From Proteles cristata cristata (Eukaryota > Chordata > Mammalia > Carnivora > Hyaenidae): DNA of 64,000 bases. The DNA is taken from NCBI GenBank assembly GCA_017311185.1, contig JAESUZ010003902.1:1178001-1242000 (forward strand), read 5' to 3'. The notes below the pieces were generated by a model. It worked only from the letters and a program-made list of their open reading frames with translations. It was not told the origin of the DNA and searched no databases. Below, piece by piece: positions 20,891 through 31,671 of the stretch. Position 1 is the first letter of the stretch. The number at the start of each line of letters is the position of its first letter. The position numbers and the translations under genes are program-made.

Positions 20891-21103
20891 TTTTTTATAT
20901 GTTTTATTTATTTCTAGGAGACAGAGAGAGACAACGTGAGCAGGGGAGGGTCAGAGAGAGAGGGAGTCACAGACTGAAACAGGCTCCAGGCTCTGAGCTG
21001 GCAGTCAGGACAGAGCCTGACGCAGGGCCCAAACCCATGAACCGCGAGATCATGACCTAAGCGAAAGTCGGACACTTAACCAACTAAGCCACCCAGGCGC
21101 CCC
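20891..21103 (-). mobile_element. CanSINE, class A, in L1
   Basis: Reverse copy ending 'ccacccaggcgcccc'. A perfect 17-bp TSD, agagggtttctattttt, lies at 20874-20890 and 21104-21120. Confidence 0.97.
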
Positions 21104-21803
21104 AGAGGGTTTCTATTTTTATATGGCTAATTTATCAGGTTTTGGGGTTTTTTTTTTTTTTTTTTTTGGCTTCTGGGTGTCTTGTCAAAGGCCTTCCCTA
21201 CCTTAAGATTATTTTTAAAAACTCCCTCATGATTTCTTCTTTTCTTCTAGGCCACTTATTATGTCATTAAAAATGTTTACATCTCTCGTCCATCTGGAAT
21301 TTATTTTGGCATAGGTGTGAGGATTCATTTCTAATGAAACTAATTTAATATGTTGTTAATGGCTTCCCAATTGTCCCAATATTATTGAAAAGTTCATCTT
21401 TTCCTCAATGACTTAAATCCTACCTTCATCATAGACTATGTGCTCACATGTTTTTGGATTTATATTTGTGATTTTTTATTCGATTCCATTGGCGTGGTTG
21501 TCTCCTCAGGAGCCATTACCAGATTAATCTATTTATTGCAGCTCTAGAAAGTATTTAGATAACTGATAGATCTGTTAGCTTCCCCTCATTATGCTTCTTT
21601 TCAGTTTTCCTGGTTATTTTGCATGTACATTCTTCCAAATGAACTTCAAAGTCACCTAATTTCATTAAAAATTCCCAATGGTATTTTCATTGAAAGGTAT
21701 AACTATTACAGATTAACTAAGGGAGAATTGGTACAGCTTTATGATGTCAATCCTTTCTATCCAAGAACATGGAATGCCTTTCCATTTATTCAACTCATCT
21801 TTT

Positions 21804-22021
21804 TTTTTTTTTAATATTTTTATTTATTTCTAGGAGAGAGAGAGAGACAGCGTGAGCAAGGGAGGGTCAGAGAGAGAGGGAGACACAGACTCCGAAACAG
21901 GCTCCAGGCTCTGAGCTGGCAGTCAGCACAGAGCCCGACGCGGGGCTTGAACACACGAACCGCGAGATCATGACCTAAGCGAAAGTCGGACGCTTAACCG
22001 ACTAAGCCACCCAGGCACCCC
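21804..22021 (-). mobile_element. CanSINE, class A, in L1
   Basis: Reverse copy ending 'ccacccaggcacccc'. A 15-bp TSD, ttcaactcatctttt, lies at 21789-21803 and 22022-22036. Confidence 0.97.
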
Positions 22022-22745
22022 TTCAACTCATCTTTTGTGTTCCTCAGTAGCATATTAGGGTTTTCTTTATGGTTTTTTTTGTACACCACTTGTTATTTTA
22101 TCTTTTTCATCTGTTCTTCCATTATATGCCCTAATTGGTTGTCATTTCTTAGTAAGAAGGCCATTGATATATGCATATTAATTTTGTAGCTGGCCACATT
22201 ATTGAATTTCTTTATTGTTGGTCATATTTTTCCAGTTGATTCTCTTTGGTGTATTAGGCATATATTCCTATCTTCTGCAAATAATGATTATTTTACCTAC
22301 CCTTTTCAACTTTCATACAGTTAAGTGATTTTTGTTATTTAATCGCATTAGCTTGTACCAAGAGAACAAAGTCAAGTAATAATGAAGATACTGGATGTCC
22401 TGATCTTCTTCCTGACTTTAATGGGAGTGCTTTTAGAATTTCCTCATTTGGGGTTACGATGGATACATTTTTGTCATGTTGAGAGGTAGCTATTTGTTCT
22501 TACTTCCCTAAGAATGAAAAAAATTAAGAATGGTTGCTGATTTATGCAGATAATTTATGCTTCAATTCTCCAAAGTGGTAAGTTATATTAATAGATGTCC
22601 TGACACCTACCACCTAACATTTCTTAAATGCTTTATCACGATATCTTGTTCCTTTTCTGTGTTGATGGATTCTTTATGCTACTGTTTTATTTAGAATTGT
22701 TGCAGGGAAATTCAGGAGTGATTTTGATTGACCTACTGTTTTTCT

Positions 22746-23251
22746 ACTCTTTGAGTGGATATTGTTATTACTGCTAGAGCTATACTCACTTTATAAAAAA
22801 ACCCAAAAAACCCAAACTAGAAACTTTTCTTCTTTTTCTATGCCCTGGATTAGGGAGGAAGTGATCCCTCCTCCATCCATTAAAGAGCTAGTAGAATTTG
22901 AGGGGGTTCACGTCAACCTGCTGCTGGCCCCTGGGAAGTGGGTTTTGGGAACACAGATGATTCTATACCACTGTAGTTGGTCCGACAGAACAGCTTGGTG
23001 GGGCTGACCGGTGGTTCAGAGATGCAGACTCCAGGTCCCCAGGGCAATACCCTCCCTCATACCACCCGGATCTCCACGCCGGGCACCCCTGTATGATTGA
23101 TTGAGTAGGTATGTGGATCCTGAAGAAAGACTTAGAAAAGAAGAGCACTTCTTCAATAACAAACTACTTCTTGAGCATAGATAGGTGCTATAGGCTTTCC
23201 CGAAGTGTTAAGGCTTTGCTGGGCCTATTGCAGCAAAAGATCACTTGATTT
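22746..23251. other. Unique DNA, nothing recognised
   Basis: No gene or repeat confidently recognised. Confidence 0.45.
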
Positions 23252-23262
23252 AAAGTACTGTT

Positions 23263-23387
23263 GGGGCACCTGGGTGGCTCAGTTGGTTGAATGCCTGACT
23301 CTTGGTCTGAGCTCGGGTCTTGACCTTGGGCTTGTGGGTTCAGGCCCTGTGCCAGGTATGGAGCCCCCCTAAAACAAACAAACAAAC
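23263..23387 (+). mobile_element. CanSINE, class C (short form)
   Basis: Head 'ggggcacctgggtggctcag' and 'gcttgtgggttcaggccctg', then directly 'ggagccccc' and a (aaac)n tail. It lacks the long CT-rich middle of classes A and B. TSD aaagtactgtt at 23252-23262 against aaagcactgtt at 23388-23398. Confidence 0.9.
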
Positions 23388-23551
23388 AAAGCACTGTTTC
23401 TATACAGTGTGAAAGTAATGGTTTTTAACAAATTGATATATTGGGAATCAACGTGGATGTTTTAGGAATGCAAAAGAGGTCATCTTGCAACTAGGGAGTG
23501 ATTAGGTAGGGTTTTCTTGCCCATCTGGCACCACTCCTTTCCTGGTGACCT

Positions 23552-23614
23552 CAGTCTCGGTGAAGAGACTGAGTTTTGCTTAGTTACGCTGGTTCTATAG
23601 AAGCAAAACTGAGT
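23552..23614. other. Cluster of two hairpins
   Basis: actgagttttgctt (23568-23581) pairs with aagcaaaactgagt (23601-23614) with one mismatch over 14 bp and a 19-nt loop. Just upstream, cagtctc pairs with gagactg around a 6-nt loop (23552-23571), overlapping the first arm. The two could be alternative folds. Confidence 0.5.
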
Positions 23615-23792
23615 CATAACTCATGAGAAATGCTAACAGGGCCTTTATCTGGATAAGGGCGTGTAGGCCCTTTTGAAATAAGATAAACCTTTCTAAGTGG
23701 AAAAAAAAGGAAAAAGCAAAGCCGGGTGGGCAGACACAACCTGGCAGGAAAAGGGCTGGATTTGGAAGGGAGAATATCTTCCAGTGGGCCTT

Positions 23793-24140
23793 GGGGGGGG
23801 GGGGTGGTGGCTGCTGGGGTCTGGCTGGCTCCTGGCAGCCCTCTCACTCTCCTTGCTCTCAGAGCCCGCGAGAGGAGCATCTCTAGGTCGTGTGTGTGCG
23901 CGCGGTTGCGCGTACGCATGCGCGCGGCTGGGTAGCTGGCTGTCCACACCCGCCCTCCACGGTGGCGGTCAGTGTCTTGTTCCGTCTGTCTATGGGTCTC
24001 CCGTGGTCCTGGTGTTTCTGCCCGTCCCTGTCACCTCTCCTTCTGCTGCAGTGCTTTGGGACCGGTGACCAGCAGCGGTTGGGCACTGTTTGCTCATTTC
24101 TGTGCGTCCGTCAAGGACGCTTCTTGCCGACACTTCATAA
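23793..24140 (+). promoter_or_regulatory. Small CpG-rich segment with Z-DNA-prone core
   Basis: G12 run at 23793-23804. 23889-23927 is alternating purine-pyrimidine 'gtgtgtgtgcgcgcggttgc', continuing 'gcgtacgcatgcgcgcgg', with dense CpGs and an NRF1-like 'acgcatgcgcg'. The next 200 bp are GC-rich and repeat-free. It could be a weak promoter or enhancer, but no TATA box, exon or splice site is evident. Confidence 0.35.
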
Positions 24141-24373
24141 ACACTCCTTTATAAGCGGCAGCTACTTCTCCGCTCTGCCCCCACCCCTTCAGGCCTGCTG
24201 GCACAGTTTAATTTCCAGCCCTGGTGTTTCTCCCCAGCCCGTGACAACCTCAGGTAGAAGCAATTTCACCGTCTTGTAACTCACCGGGTCATTATAATTA
24301 GTATCCGGGCACCCGGGGCGAGGGCGGAAGGAAGGAAAGAAGAGTTGATCCAGCCAGGCGGAGAGCAGCAGCT

Positions 24374-24398
24374 GGGGGCTGGGGGCTGGGGGCTGGGG
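24374..24398 (+). repeat. G-quadruplex motif, (GGGGGCT)3GGGG
   Basis: Four G-runs (5, 5, 5 and 4) with 2-nt CT loops: a textbook intramolecular quadruplex pattern, in the GC-rich zone downstream of the CpG cluster. Confidence 0.8.
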
Positions 24399-24449
24399 CG
24401 CCCCTTCCTCCTGCTGCAGCTTGTAACTCAGATTTTCTCAGAGATCTGA

Positions 24450-25119
24450 TGCCGCCTCCCTCCCTCTGTGTGTGTAGGGTGAGGTGGGGTGGGGAGTTAG
24501 GGGCTGCTAAGCCTGGTTCTGGGTTCACACAGAGGAGAGCCACCTGCCTTGATGGAGGGGCCGAGAGCCCACATCTGAGGCCAGGGTGGGATAAGGGCCT
24601 TGGAGGGAGAGGAGGGGCCATACCTTACCCATCCTTTTGTCCCAAGGACCTGGCATCCCAGCATGCCGCCCTTCCCTGCCTCTTATCCCTGCAGTCTCCG
24701 AGCCAGAGCCCATCAGAGCGGGTGGCCCACCTGGGTACCACCCCAGGCACAGCCAGGAGTGGGTGTGACTCCAAGGGAAGCAGCGAGGTGGGGGAAGGGG
24801 ACATACCAGGAAGCAAAATTTCTCATCGGTTTGGTGAAGGCTTTTTGGTTGCAAACAATGCAAACAGACATAAGCAAGAAAGGGAGTTTACGATCGGGGC
24901 GTTGGGCCATCTCAGAGTGAACAGGAGGAGAGCTAGAAGCTTTGGGAAGTCAGGACCAAGGCAGCCCCAAGGATCCTGGAAGTTGGGAGAGGTGGGTTTT
25001 CTCCCCAGGGGGGCGTTCATGTGTTCATCAGCTCATGCAGCTGCTGTGACTCAAATCCACAGCTTTCCATCTCTGTGTTTCCAAGGTAAAAAAAATCCCA
25101 AATTCCTCAAAGGGGCTTA
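24450..25119. other. Unique DNA, nothing recognised
   Basis: Holds the longest plus-strand ORF of the window (24449-25174, 241 codons), but without recognisable domain, splice signals or coding-like composition. Confidence 0.45.
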
Positions 25120-25262
25120 TTCATTCACTCATTCATTTGTTGGTTGCTTCACTTGTTCAGTAAATATTTATTGAGCCACCGATCCCTGCTTATCCCCACC
25201 CCGAGGAGTAGGCAGAATTCCAGGCACTAGAGGGACAGCAAGGATCACAGGAAACAGAAGTA
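25120..25262 (-). mobile_element. Antisense L2 3' end
   Basis: 'cattcactcattcatttgtt', 'gttcagtaaatatttattga', then 'gaattccaggcactagagg' matches the reverse of the L2 3' terminus. Confidence 0.65.
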
Positions 25263-26094
25263 CTTCTATTGCATCTTCCATTGTGGTGGGGGCAGAATCT
25301 GGGTGGCTTACGGTGGGTTAGGTGTCCACCCCGAGCCAGTTAACTGTGGCCAGGAGGCCACCCCAAATGAGTTCTACTCTAATGACAGAATAGCCCTTTA
25401 AGACACATATCAGCCCTTGATTGACATTGCAGAAAGCAGGCAGCGGGCTTAAAAAACGCAAGGTTTCATAAAGCTTATTCTCCATCGAGGCAACAAGCCT
25501 TTGCTCTAGGCAGACTGGGCACTTTCAAGGAACATTCTCTCCATGGTGCATCTACCAGGCTCTCCTCCTTTGAAGTGGGAGGGGCAGGGGCCTAGAGAAG
25601 GGAGATGGCAAGTACAGCTTTCTCTGTGCACCAGACCTGACTCAGCCAGCAGCTCTGGGTGAGTTTGGATCTCTCTGCCTTCTCTCTTCAACCCCTGCCC
25701 TGGCTGGATGCTTCCACAGACAAGGACCAGCCTTGCTCTTTCTGGTATCTGCCATAGTGGAAGCCAGCCCGGGGTTCAGGGCGGCCTTGGTGAGGGCTGT
25801 GACATGCCTGTGCCCCCCCACCCCATCTTTGAGCACCCCACATCCCCTAGGACCCAAGTCTGTCCCATTCCACACCCAGGTAGAAAGCCCGTAGGCCCCC
25901 CTCCCTCCCCGTCCTCTGCTAACCCCCTGGATTTCCCGGCACGAGCCCTGGGAGACTTGGCATAGCTGTGTTTGGTCTCAGCAGAAAGTGCCAGGGGCTC
26001 CCCACGACGTTCCCAAATCAGTCACTTGGGGCTCCCCACTTTAGACCCAATTCGTCAGGTCCTGGGCCACCACCCCTCCCTGGCCGGGGCCCTG
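25263..26094. other. Unique DNA, nothing recognised
   Basis: No gene or repeat family recognised. Confidence 0.5.
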
Positions 26095-26345
26095 TAAGGG
26101 GACTGCTTATAATAATACCATTATTCTCCTTAGCTGGGGGCAGGCTGAGCCCTCAGTGACGCGGGCCTGCCATTAGAACCCTGCGGAAACAAAGTAATAG
26201 CCTGCACAGAAAGCCATTTGTAATGTTGCTATAATTCCCATGATTCATTAAACAGGAATGGGAAATGATAACGTTTCCCCTGGAAAAAAACTTGTCCCGG
26301 AGTCACATGCTGAGTTCACTTGGCTCAACTATTTTATTGACTAAG
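26095..26345. promoter_or_regulatory. Candidate conserved non-coding element
   Basis: AT-rich and repeat-free between GC-rich flanks: 'gcttataataataccattat', 'gccatttgtaatgttgctat', 'aattcccatgattcattaaa', 'gggaaatgataacgtttccc', then 'ctcaactattttattgacta'. The internal dyad gggaaa...tttccc and TAAT/ATTA cores suggest transcription-factor binding. Conservation not tested. Confidence 0.4.
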
Positions 26346-26689
26346 CATCTTGTTGTGCCGATGTGAGGAACGCACAGGCCTGGCGCCATTTAGTTTTACA
26401 GCAGCAGAAATGGAAGCAGGGGAGGGGGTCCCGCCAGGCCGGGACTTGACCTTGGAAATAGAGCCGCTGCCCTCACTTGGGGTGGCCCAGTCTGGCATCC
26501 CCGGCAGGCCCAGGGCCCTCTGGGTGCCCAGGGTCTATTCAACTGATCTTGTTCCCATCCTGTCTCCAGGACCTCCAGCGTGGAAGGGCCTGTTCTGTCT
26601 GCTGAACCCTGAGCTGGCATTGCCCAGAATTGCCTGCAGCAGGGCCCTTCCCCAGCCCTGGGGACACAGGTAGTCTGTGACTCCCAGTA
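26346..26689. other. Unique DNA, nothing recognised
   Basis: No gene or repeat family recognised. Confidence 0.5.
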
Positions 26690-27440
26690 CTTGCCCAACT
26701 CCCTGCTTCCTTTCTATGGTCTTTAGACCCTCACTGCTCAGCACCCACCCCCCCCAAATAGGGATGTGGGTGTCATCCTTGCTGCCCTCCTTTCATCAGC
26801 CACAACCAGAAGTCTCTGGCAGAGATGCCTCCTCTCTCTCCCCTGCCACTGACAGAGTACAGACCTCACTGTCTCCTGCCCACCCAGCCATGCCCTGACC
26901 GGCCACCTATCTGTGTCCCTGCCTCCAGCCTGCCCCTCCCCAGTGAACCCTCTATAGTGATGCCAACTGACTGTTCTAAGAAGTAATTCTGACTATCTGT
27001 ATTTTGCTTGGAACCTTGTCCGGCTCCCCATCGCCCATGTGATCCAGAACATCCTTGCATGGCACTCAGGGCCCTTTCCATGCTGCCTCTCATGCAGTCT
27101 ATCCTTTCGGCTCTGTCTGCAGCCACTTTGCACCATGCATTCCAGGCGGCACCAGACCTCGGGACTCACTCAACGTCTCCAGGGATTACACAGGACATCC
27201 CTGTGTGTTCACGCCTTTTCTAGGCTGTTCCCTTAGCCCGAGATGCCCTTGCTCTTCATCCCTGGGGAAATCCCGAGTTGCTTTCCTGTGGTCTTCCCCA
27301 TTGCAGGTAATGGTGCTCCACCTCAGGTGCAGCCCCAGGCTGTGAAGGCCTCCTCCTCGTTTTCTCATACCCTGGGTCCTTGTATCTGATCTGTCACCAA
27401 ATGCTGTTGCCCCATCTTCAAAACATAGCAAGAATCTGAC
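26690..27440 (+). mobile_element. L2 LINE, sense, diverged
   Basis: Resembles the L2 3' coding region: 'tgtccggctccccatcgccc', 'catggcactcagggcccttt', 'gttcccttagcccgagatgc', then 'gaaggcctcctcctcg'. No open frame of useful length. Confidence 0.6.
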
Positions 27441-27964
27441 CGTTTCCCACCATCCCCTTCCCAGCAGGCTTGTTTGGACTGTTGTTGCAGCTTCATCGCG
27501 GGTCTCCCTGCCTCTCTGTCCCTCTCCTCCTTCCCGGGAGCTTCTGAGCATGCTCCCTCAACCTGAATTGGGGTCAGTGCTGGACGTAAGCTGAGGGGAT
27601 GCGGCCCAGACTCTGTTGCAGATCAGGTGCCTGCCGACTTTGGCATTTCTTCTCCTGGCACCTGGACTCTGAGCTGTGAGTCGCCCGTTCTCTCCCCACC
27701 CTCTCACCCCCAGCCATCATCATCGTGTATCATTGATTCCACCCGCTTAGTTCTGGGCCCTTCTGGCTGACCTTCTGCTGTCACCTGTCCCCAGCAGTTT
27801 TCCCGTCTCCTGTCTCAGCTCACTCGTCTGTCTCTGCCTTCACAGCTCCAGCGTGAGCTTTCTAAACTCCTGTCGCTGCACTTTTCACTCTGCACCCGTA
27901 TTACCATGTGCTGATGTTACCTGCCGTCTAGTTAGTATCATGTATATGTCAACTGAGCTCAGGT
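27441..27964. other. Unique or unrecognised DNA
   Basis: May include further decayed L2. Nothing supportable. Confidence 0.4.
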
Positions 27965-28170
27965 GCGTTGTATCCAGGGACCCTCCCCAGACATTTAGTG
28001 GGTGCTCAGTAAATGTTGGCAGAGCTGAGCTGAAATAGAATTTATTTCATTGATGAGGAAACTTGGGGGCAGAGAGGCTGAGGGATTGGCCTCCAGTCAT
28101 ATAGGCAGTAAGTGGGAACATTAAAACTTGAACTTGAGGCCGTTTGACCCAGGCACACATTTCTATCATT
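27965..28170 (-). mobile_element. MIR relics
   Basis: 27985-28020 (gtgggtgctcagtaaatgtt) is a forward MIR/L2 end. 28030-28170 ('ttgatgaggaaacttggggg', then 'cagtaagtgggaac') is antisense MIR. Confidence 0.6.
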
Positions 28171-28194
28171 CCAAAGAGCACTCACCTAGGACTG

Positions 28195-28390
28195 GGGTTG
28201 TCAGATATAGCAGATGGAAATACAGAATTCCCAGTTTATTATGAATTTCAGATAAAGAATGCATACATCTTAGTATAAATGTGTCCCAAATATTGTATGA
28301 GACATACTTATACTGAAAAGTTATTTGTTATTTATTTGAAATGCAAACTGAGTACAGGGCATCCTGTATTTTATTTGGCACCCCCCATCT
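28195..28390 (+). mobile_element. Palindromic interspersed repeat relic
   Basis: Imperfect inverted repeat: 'gaatttcagataaagaatgc' and 'agtataaatgtgtcccaaat' pair with 'gagacatacttatactgaaa' and 'gttatttatttgaaatgc'. It resembles a known mammalian palindromic repeat, probably a DNA-transposon fossil. Family not assigned. Confidence 0.5.
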
Positions 28391-28789
28391 CCTGGGCTGT
28401 GTGATGGTCATTGGAGTGTGTCTTTTTCCTTTTTTGAGGATGCGCTTCTGTGCAGGGTAGATCTTTGCCTCGTTCCCTGTATATACCCTGAGCCAGGCTT
28501 AGAAGATGCTTGGTAAGTGCCGCACGTATGGAATGGGGCCGTTTCTGCTGAATTTGGCCCTGCCTCCTTCCTGAGCAGACTTAGCATGTTTTGGAGAAAG
28601 GAGATGAGAGCAGCTGGGTTCCTCCTCCCCACCCCCCTTCCATCCCAGCATCCCGTTCCAGCTCTGAGGCAGCTGCTGAGACCTGAGACCCTGGCTGCCT
28701 GCTCCTGGGACCCAAGCCCACCCTGGGAGGACCAGCTGGGGTGGCAGAGCCTGGAGTCCTTGACCTGGAGCACCTCAGGAGCAGGGAGA

Positions 28790-28866
28790 GGAAAAGTGTA
28801 TTGTTCCCCTTTTACAGATGAGGAGCTGAGGTCCAGCAAGGCTAAGTGACCGCCAGACGTAACACA
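28790..28866 (-). mobile_element. Antisense MIR core
   Basis: 'ccccttttacagatgaggag', then 'ctgaggtccagcaaggctaa' is an antisense MIR core. Confidence 0.7.
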
Positions 28867-30013
28867 GCAGATTTGTTTGTGTTTATTTGGGTCCTAAAGG
28901 GATTTACACAGCTAAGTGGAAGTGGGGTTTAGAGCACACCCTTCTGAGTCCAGTTCTGTCCCATTCCCTCCCCAGCCCCGGGACTGTGGATCCCAGCCTG
29001 CGGGTCCCTTCCCGAGGAGAGGGCACGTCCTACGCACTGGAGGGTGGTGGTGAGGGGAGATGTAGGTCTCCCGCACAGACATACGTGGGGAGGGTCTGGG
29101 GGCCCACTGGGGACACCTCAGCCACAGACACTCCTGGACAGGGGCCATCCTGTCCCTCTGCAGCTTCAGGGAGGACCCCGTCTGCCAGGATAGGCGAGGG
29201 GCTGGTTAGAGGGCTGGCTTTCTTGCTCTCCGTGTTTCAGGGAAGACTCTAGGCTCAGGCTGTCATTGCTTCATTCCCTCATTAGCCGAAAAAGCAAGTC
29301 GTTCATCAGCCACTGCTTAATGTAGAGCCTGACCAAGGACAGTCAAGCCCTGTCTCTTGGCTTTCCAGGGCCGCTGGAGCTGAAGACCCTCTGGAGCTTA
29401 TCTCTGTCCCCCTGACAGGCGCAGGGCCCAGGCCATCCACCAGCTCCAGCCTCCGTGTCCACCTCGGTCTCAGCTCCAGTGTCAGTGCAGGCTAGCTGCA
29501 TCCTGGTCCCAGTCTGCCCCGGGCCCCTCTCCAGCTGCTGGGGTACGAAGGCACCAGAATCTCCAGCTACAGTATCCTAAGGACCCTGGGCTCTGGCTTT
29601 GCTCTCTCTGGGTTCCTCCAAGTACTGATGCCACTCCTCTGCCCACACACAGTGACCATGCCCACAACAGGAGAGTCCAGGGCCATCCCTGGGAGGGCTA
29701 ATTTGGGCACCCGAGATTGTGCCCAGTCAACTGTACCAGGGGGCTGTCAGATTCACAACCATCTCTGGGGGCTGAGGGCCTGGTCTAGGCCTCCTTCCGC
29801 TGTGAGGGCCCACCCTTCTTCACAGCAGTCTGCCCTTTGATATCGCTCTGAGAACCAGGATTGCGAGGGTGCCTTGATGCCGTGTGTGTATGTATGTGTA
29901 AATCTAAATATGTACATGGACATGTACATCTGCATGGATGTGCCCACGTTTGCCCCTGCACCTCACTGCTCAGAGCATACCTGGCAGTGTGCCTACTCCT
30001 GGGCCCCTGCCCA
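28867..30013. other. Unique DNA with a small GT/AT patch
   Basis: No gene or repeat family recognised. 29882-29945 is a tg/ta/ca-rich low-complexity stretch (gtgtgtatgtatgtgtaaat). Confidence 0.5.
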
Positions 30014-30222
30014 GGGGCACCTGGGTGGCTCAGTCAGTTAAGCGTCTGACTTGATCATGATCTCTCAGTTCGTGGGTTTGAGTCCCGTGTTGGGCTCTGT
30101 GCAGACAGCTCAGAGCCTGGAGCCTGCTTTGGATTTTGAGTCTCCCTCTCTCTCTCTGTCCCTCCCCTGCTCGCACTCCATCTGTCTCTCTCAAAAATAA
30201 ATGAACGTTAAAAAAAAAATTT
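30014..30222 (+). mobile_element. CanSINE, class B, with a small internal deletion
   Basis: Forward copy with 'ggggcacctgggtggctcag' and a CT-rich middle, ending 'ctcaaaaataaatgaacgtt' plus A tail. About 10 bases are missing between the A and B boxes ('ctgacttgatcatgatctct'). No clear TSD. Confidence 0.93.
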
Positions 30223-31099
30223 AGAGTGTGTCCAGAGGAGAGACGTGGGATGGGAGGAGACTCATCATGTCACGTGTGTGGGGGAGGGGTGGAGGGAAGA
30301 CCGCAGCCCTGTGCACAGCTAGTCAGTGGTCACCAACACCTGGTATGGGGTTAGTGTTCTCTCCCTGGCCCTGGGTCGGGGGTCCAGAAGCAGGGTGAGA
30401 CCTGCAGCCTCCCGCTCTGGGCTGTCTCTGGTAACCAGAGGCCATGAAATGAGGTGTTTCAGTTCCCTGAGCCAGAAATGGACAAACCATCAGGAGAGTG
30501 ATTTGCTTTTCAGATATAGCTCCTCCAGCAGGAGGCTTTACACCTGAGTGGCCGCCTCTCCCATCCTCCCCGCAAAGCTGACTGGCCCCGCCAAAGGGGG
30601 TTGGGGCAGGGCTGGGGTCCTGGAGCCCCGATCATCCTTAGCCTCCTAGGGAAGACAAGACAGGGGAGCACCCTGCCCCTCGGCCGCCCGCGCTGCGTCC
30701 ACCGGCCCCACCTTACCCCAGCTCCCTCAGGCACCAGGTATTTATTCTGCATTTCCTTTGGCTGAGGGAGCTCTCTGGGGGCTGGGGAACACAAATCCTC
30801 ATTCCTGAGGCTGGGGTGATGGACCACAAGCATCAAGAAGTAAAACAGGGAGACAAGTCCCATAAGAAAAATGAAGAAATGAAGCGGGGATGCAGGGTGG
30901 GGAGCATTAAGTAGTGTGGGCCAGAGAGGAGGCACTTGAGCTCCGTCCCTGAGGGGGAAGTAGTGGCCCAGGCGATCCTTGCGGGACAAGACAGCCAGGT
31001 GGCTGCTGGCTGTCTACTTCCGACCCCACTTCAAGGGCACATGGCAAAGGGAGCCTCCTATGTCGGGGCCTGGGTCTGGGGAGGGAGTTATAGAATCAA
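30223..31099. other. Unique DNA, nothing recognised
   Basis: Includes a minus-strand 159-codon ORF (30510-30989) without recognisable domain. Confidence 0.45.
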
Positions 31100-31310
31100 A
31101 GGCCTGCAGGTTTATGGTCTGGCTGCCATTTCTTGAGCCTTGTTACTGGCCAAATTCTGTCCTAGGTGTTTCTACGACCTTATTCCCACTAAATAGAATG
31201 GGAAACTGAGGCTCGGGCATGTCACATGACCATCCAAGCTGACACAGACCACAACAGGGTCCTGATTGGAATCCAGACTGGTCAGACCCCAAATCCCATG
31301 CTCTTGAAAC
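31100..31310 (-). mobile_element. Antisense MIR relic
   Basis: 'gccatttcttgagccttgtt', then 'atgggaaactgaggctcggg' and 'ctgattggaatccagactgg'. Confidence 0.65.
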
Positions 31311-31671
31311 TTAAAGGTGTCACAAAAATGGAGGAAAAAAGCCCCTATTATTTATTTAGCCTAGGCCCACTAATCTGGGGAGATTTGGATTTAGTCTCCC
31401 AGGGTTTCCTCTGAGAGGTAGCTCCTAGGCCAGAGTTTTCTGTGTGGCTGCTGATTCCAGAATTTTCCCTGTATCTACGTTTAGGGGTTCTCTGTTTTCC
31501 ATGGACTTAGGCATCGTTGAGCTGCGTGGAGTCTCCATGGGTCTACAACTTCTGCCTACCACCCTGCCTTCCCCAAGAAGTCTTCCGTGATTGAACCTTT
31601 TACTTCTGGTGGTTTCTTCTCTCTCTGCTCAGTCCTGACATGGAATAGCTCTTTAATCTTGTTTTCCTAAA
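31311..31671. other. Unique DNA, nothing recognised
   Basis: No gene or repeat recognised. Confidence 0.5.

Larger units (their letters stand above)
18895..22745 (-). mobile_element. Old L1 (L1M-type), antisense, with nested insertions
   Basis: Antisense L1 read from 3' end to ORF2. Markers in order: 'tagtgaaaagtcccctttcc', 'gtccttccagagatagtcta', (break), 'gtgtaattgctgtgtcaaag', 'gtccatttttctggtgtgtt', 'attggtctttttcttattga', 'ggaatttattttggcatagg', 'ctatccaagaacatggaatg', 'tagctggccacattattgaa' and 'tctgcaaataatgattattt'. It is interrupted by another L1 (19209-19994) and by SINEs at 20449, 20891 and 21804. No intact ORF remains. Confidence 0.85.

Noticed and set aside
18895..22745. Possible active L1 with ORF2
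   Set aside because: Antisense, broken by five insertions, with no long frame. The match to old L1M-type sequence indicates a dead element.
24449..25174. 241-codon plus-strand ORF, the longest in the window
   Set aside because: No recognisable domain, low-complexity composition, several overlapping ORFs in other frames, and no splice or promoter context. Length is within chance for GC-rich DNA.
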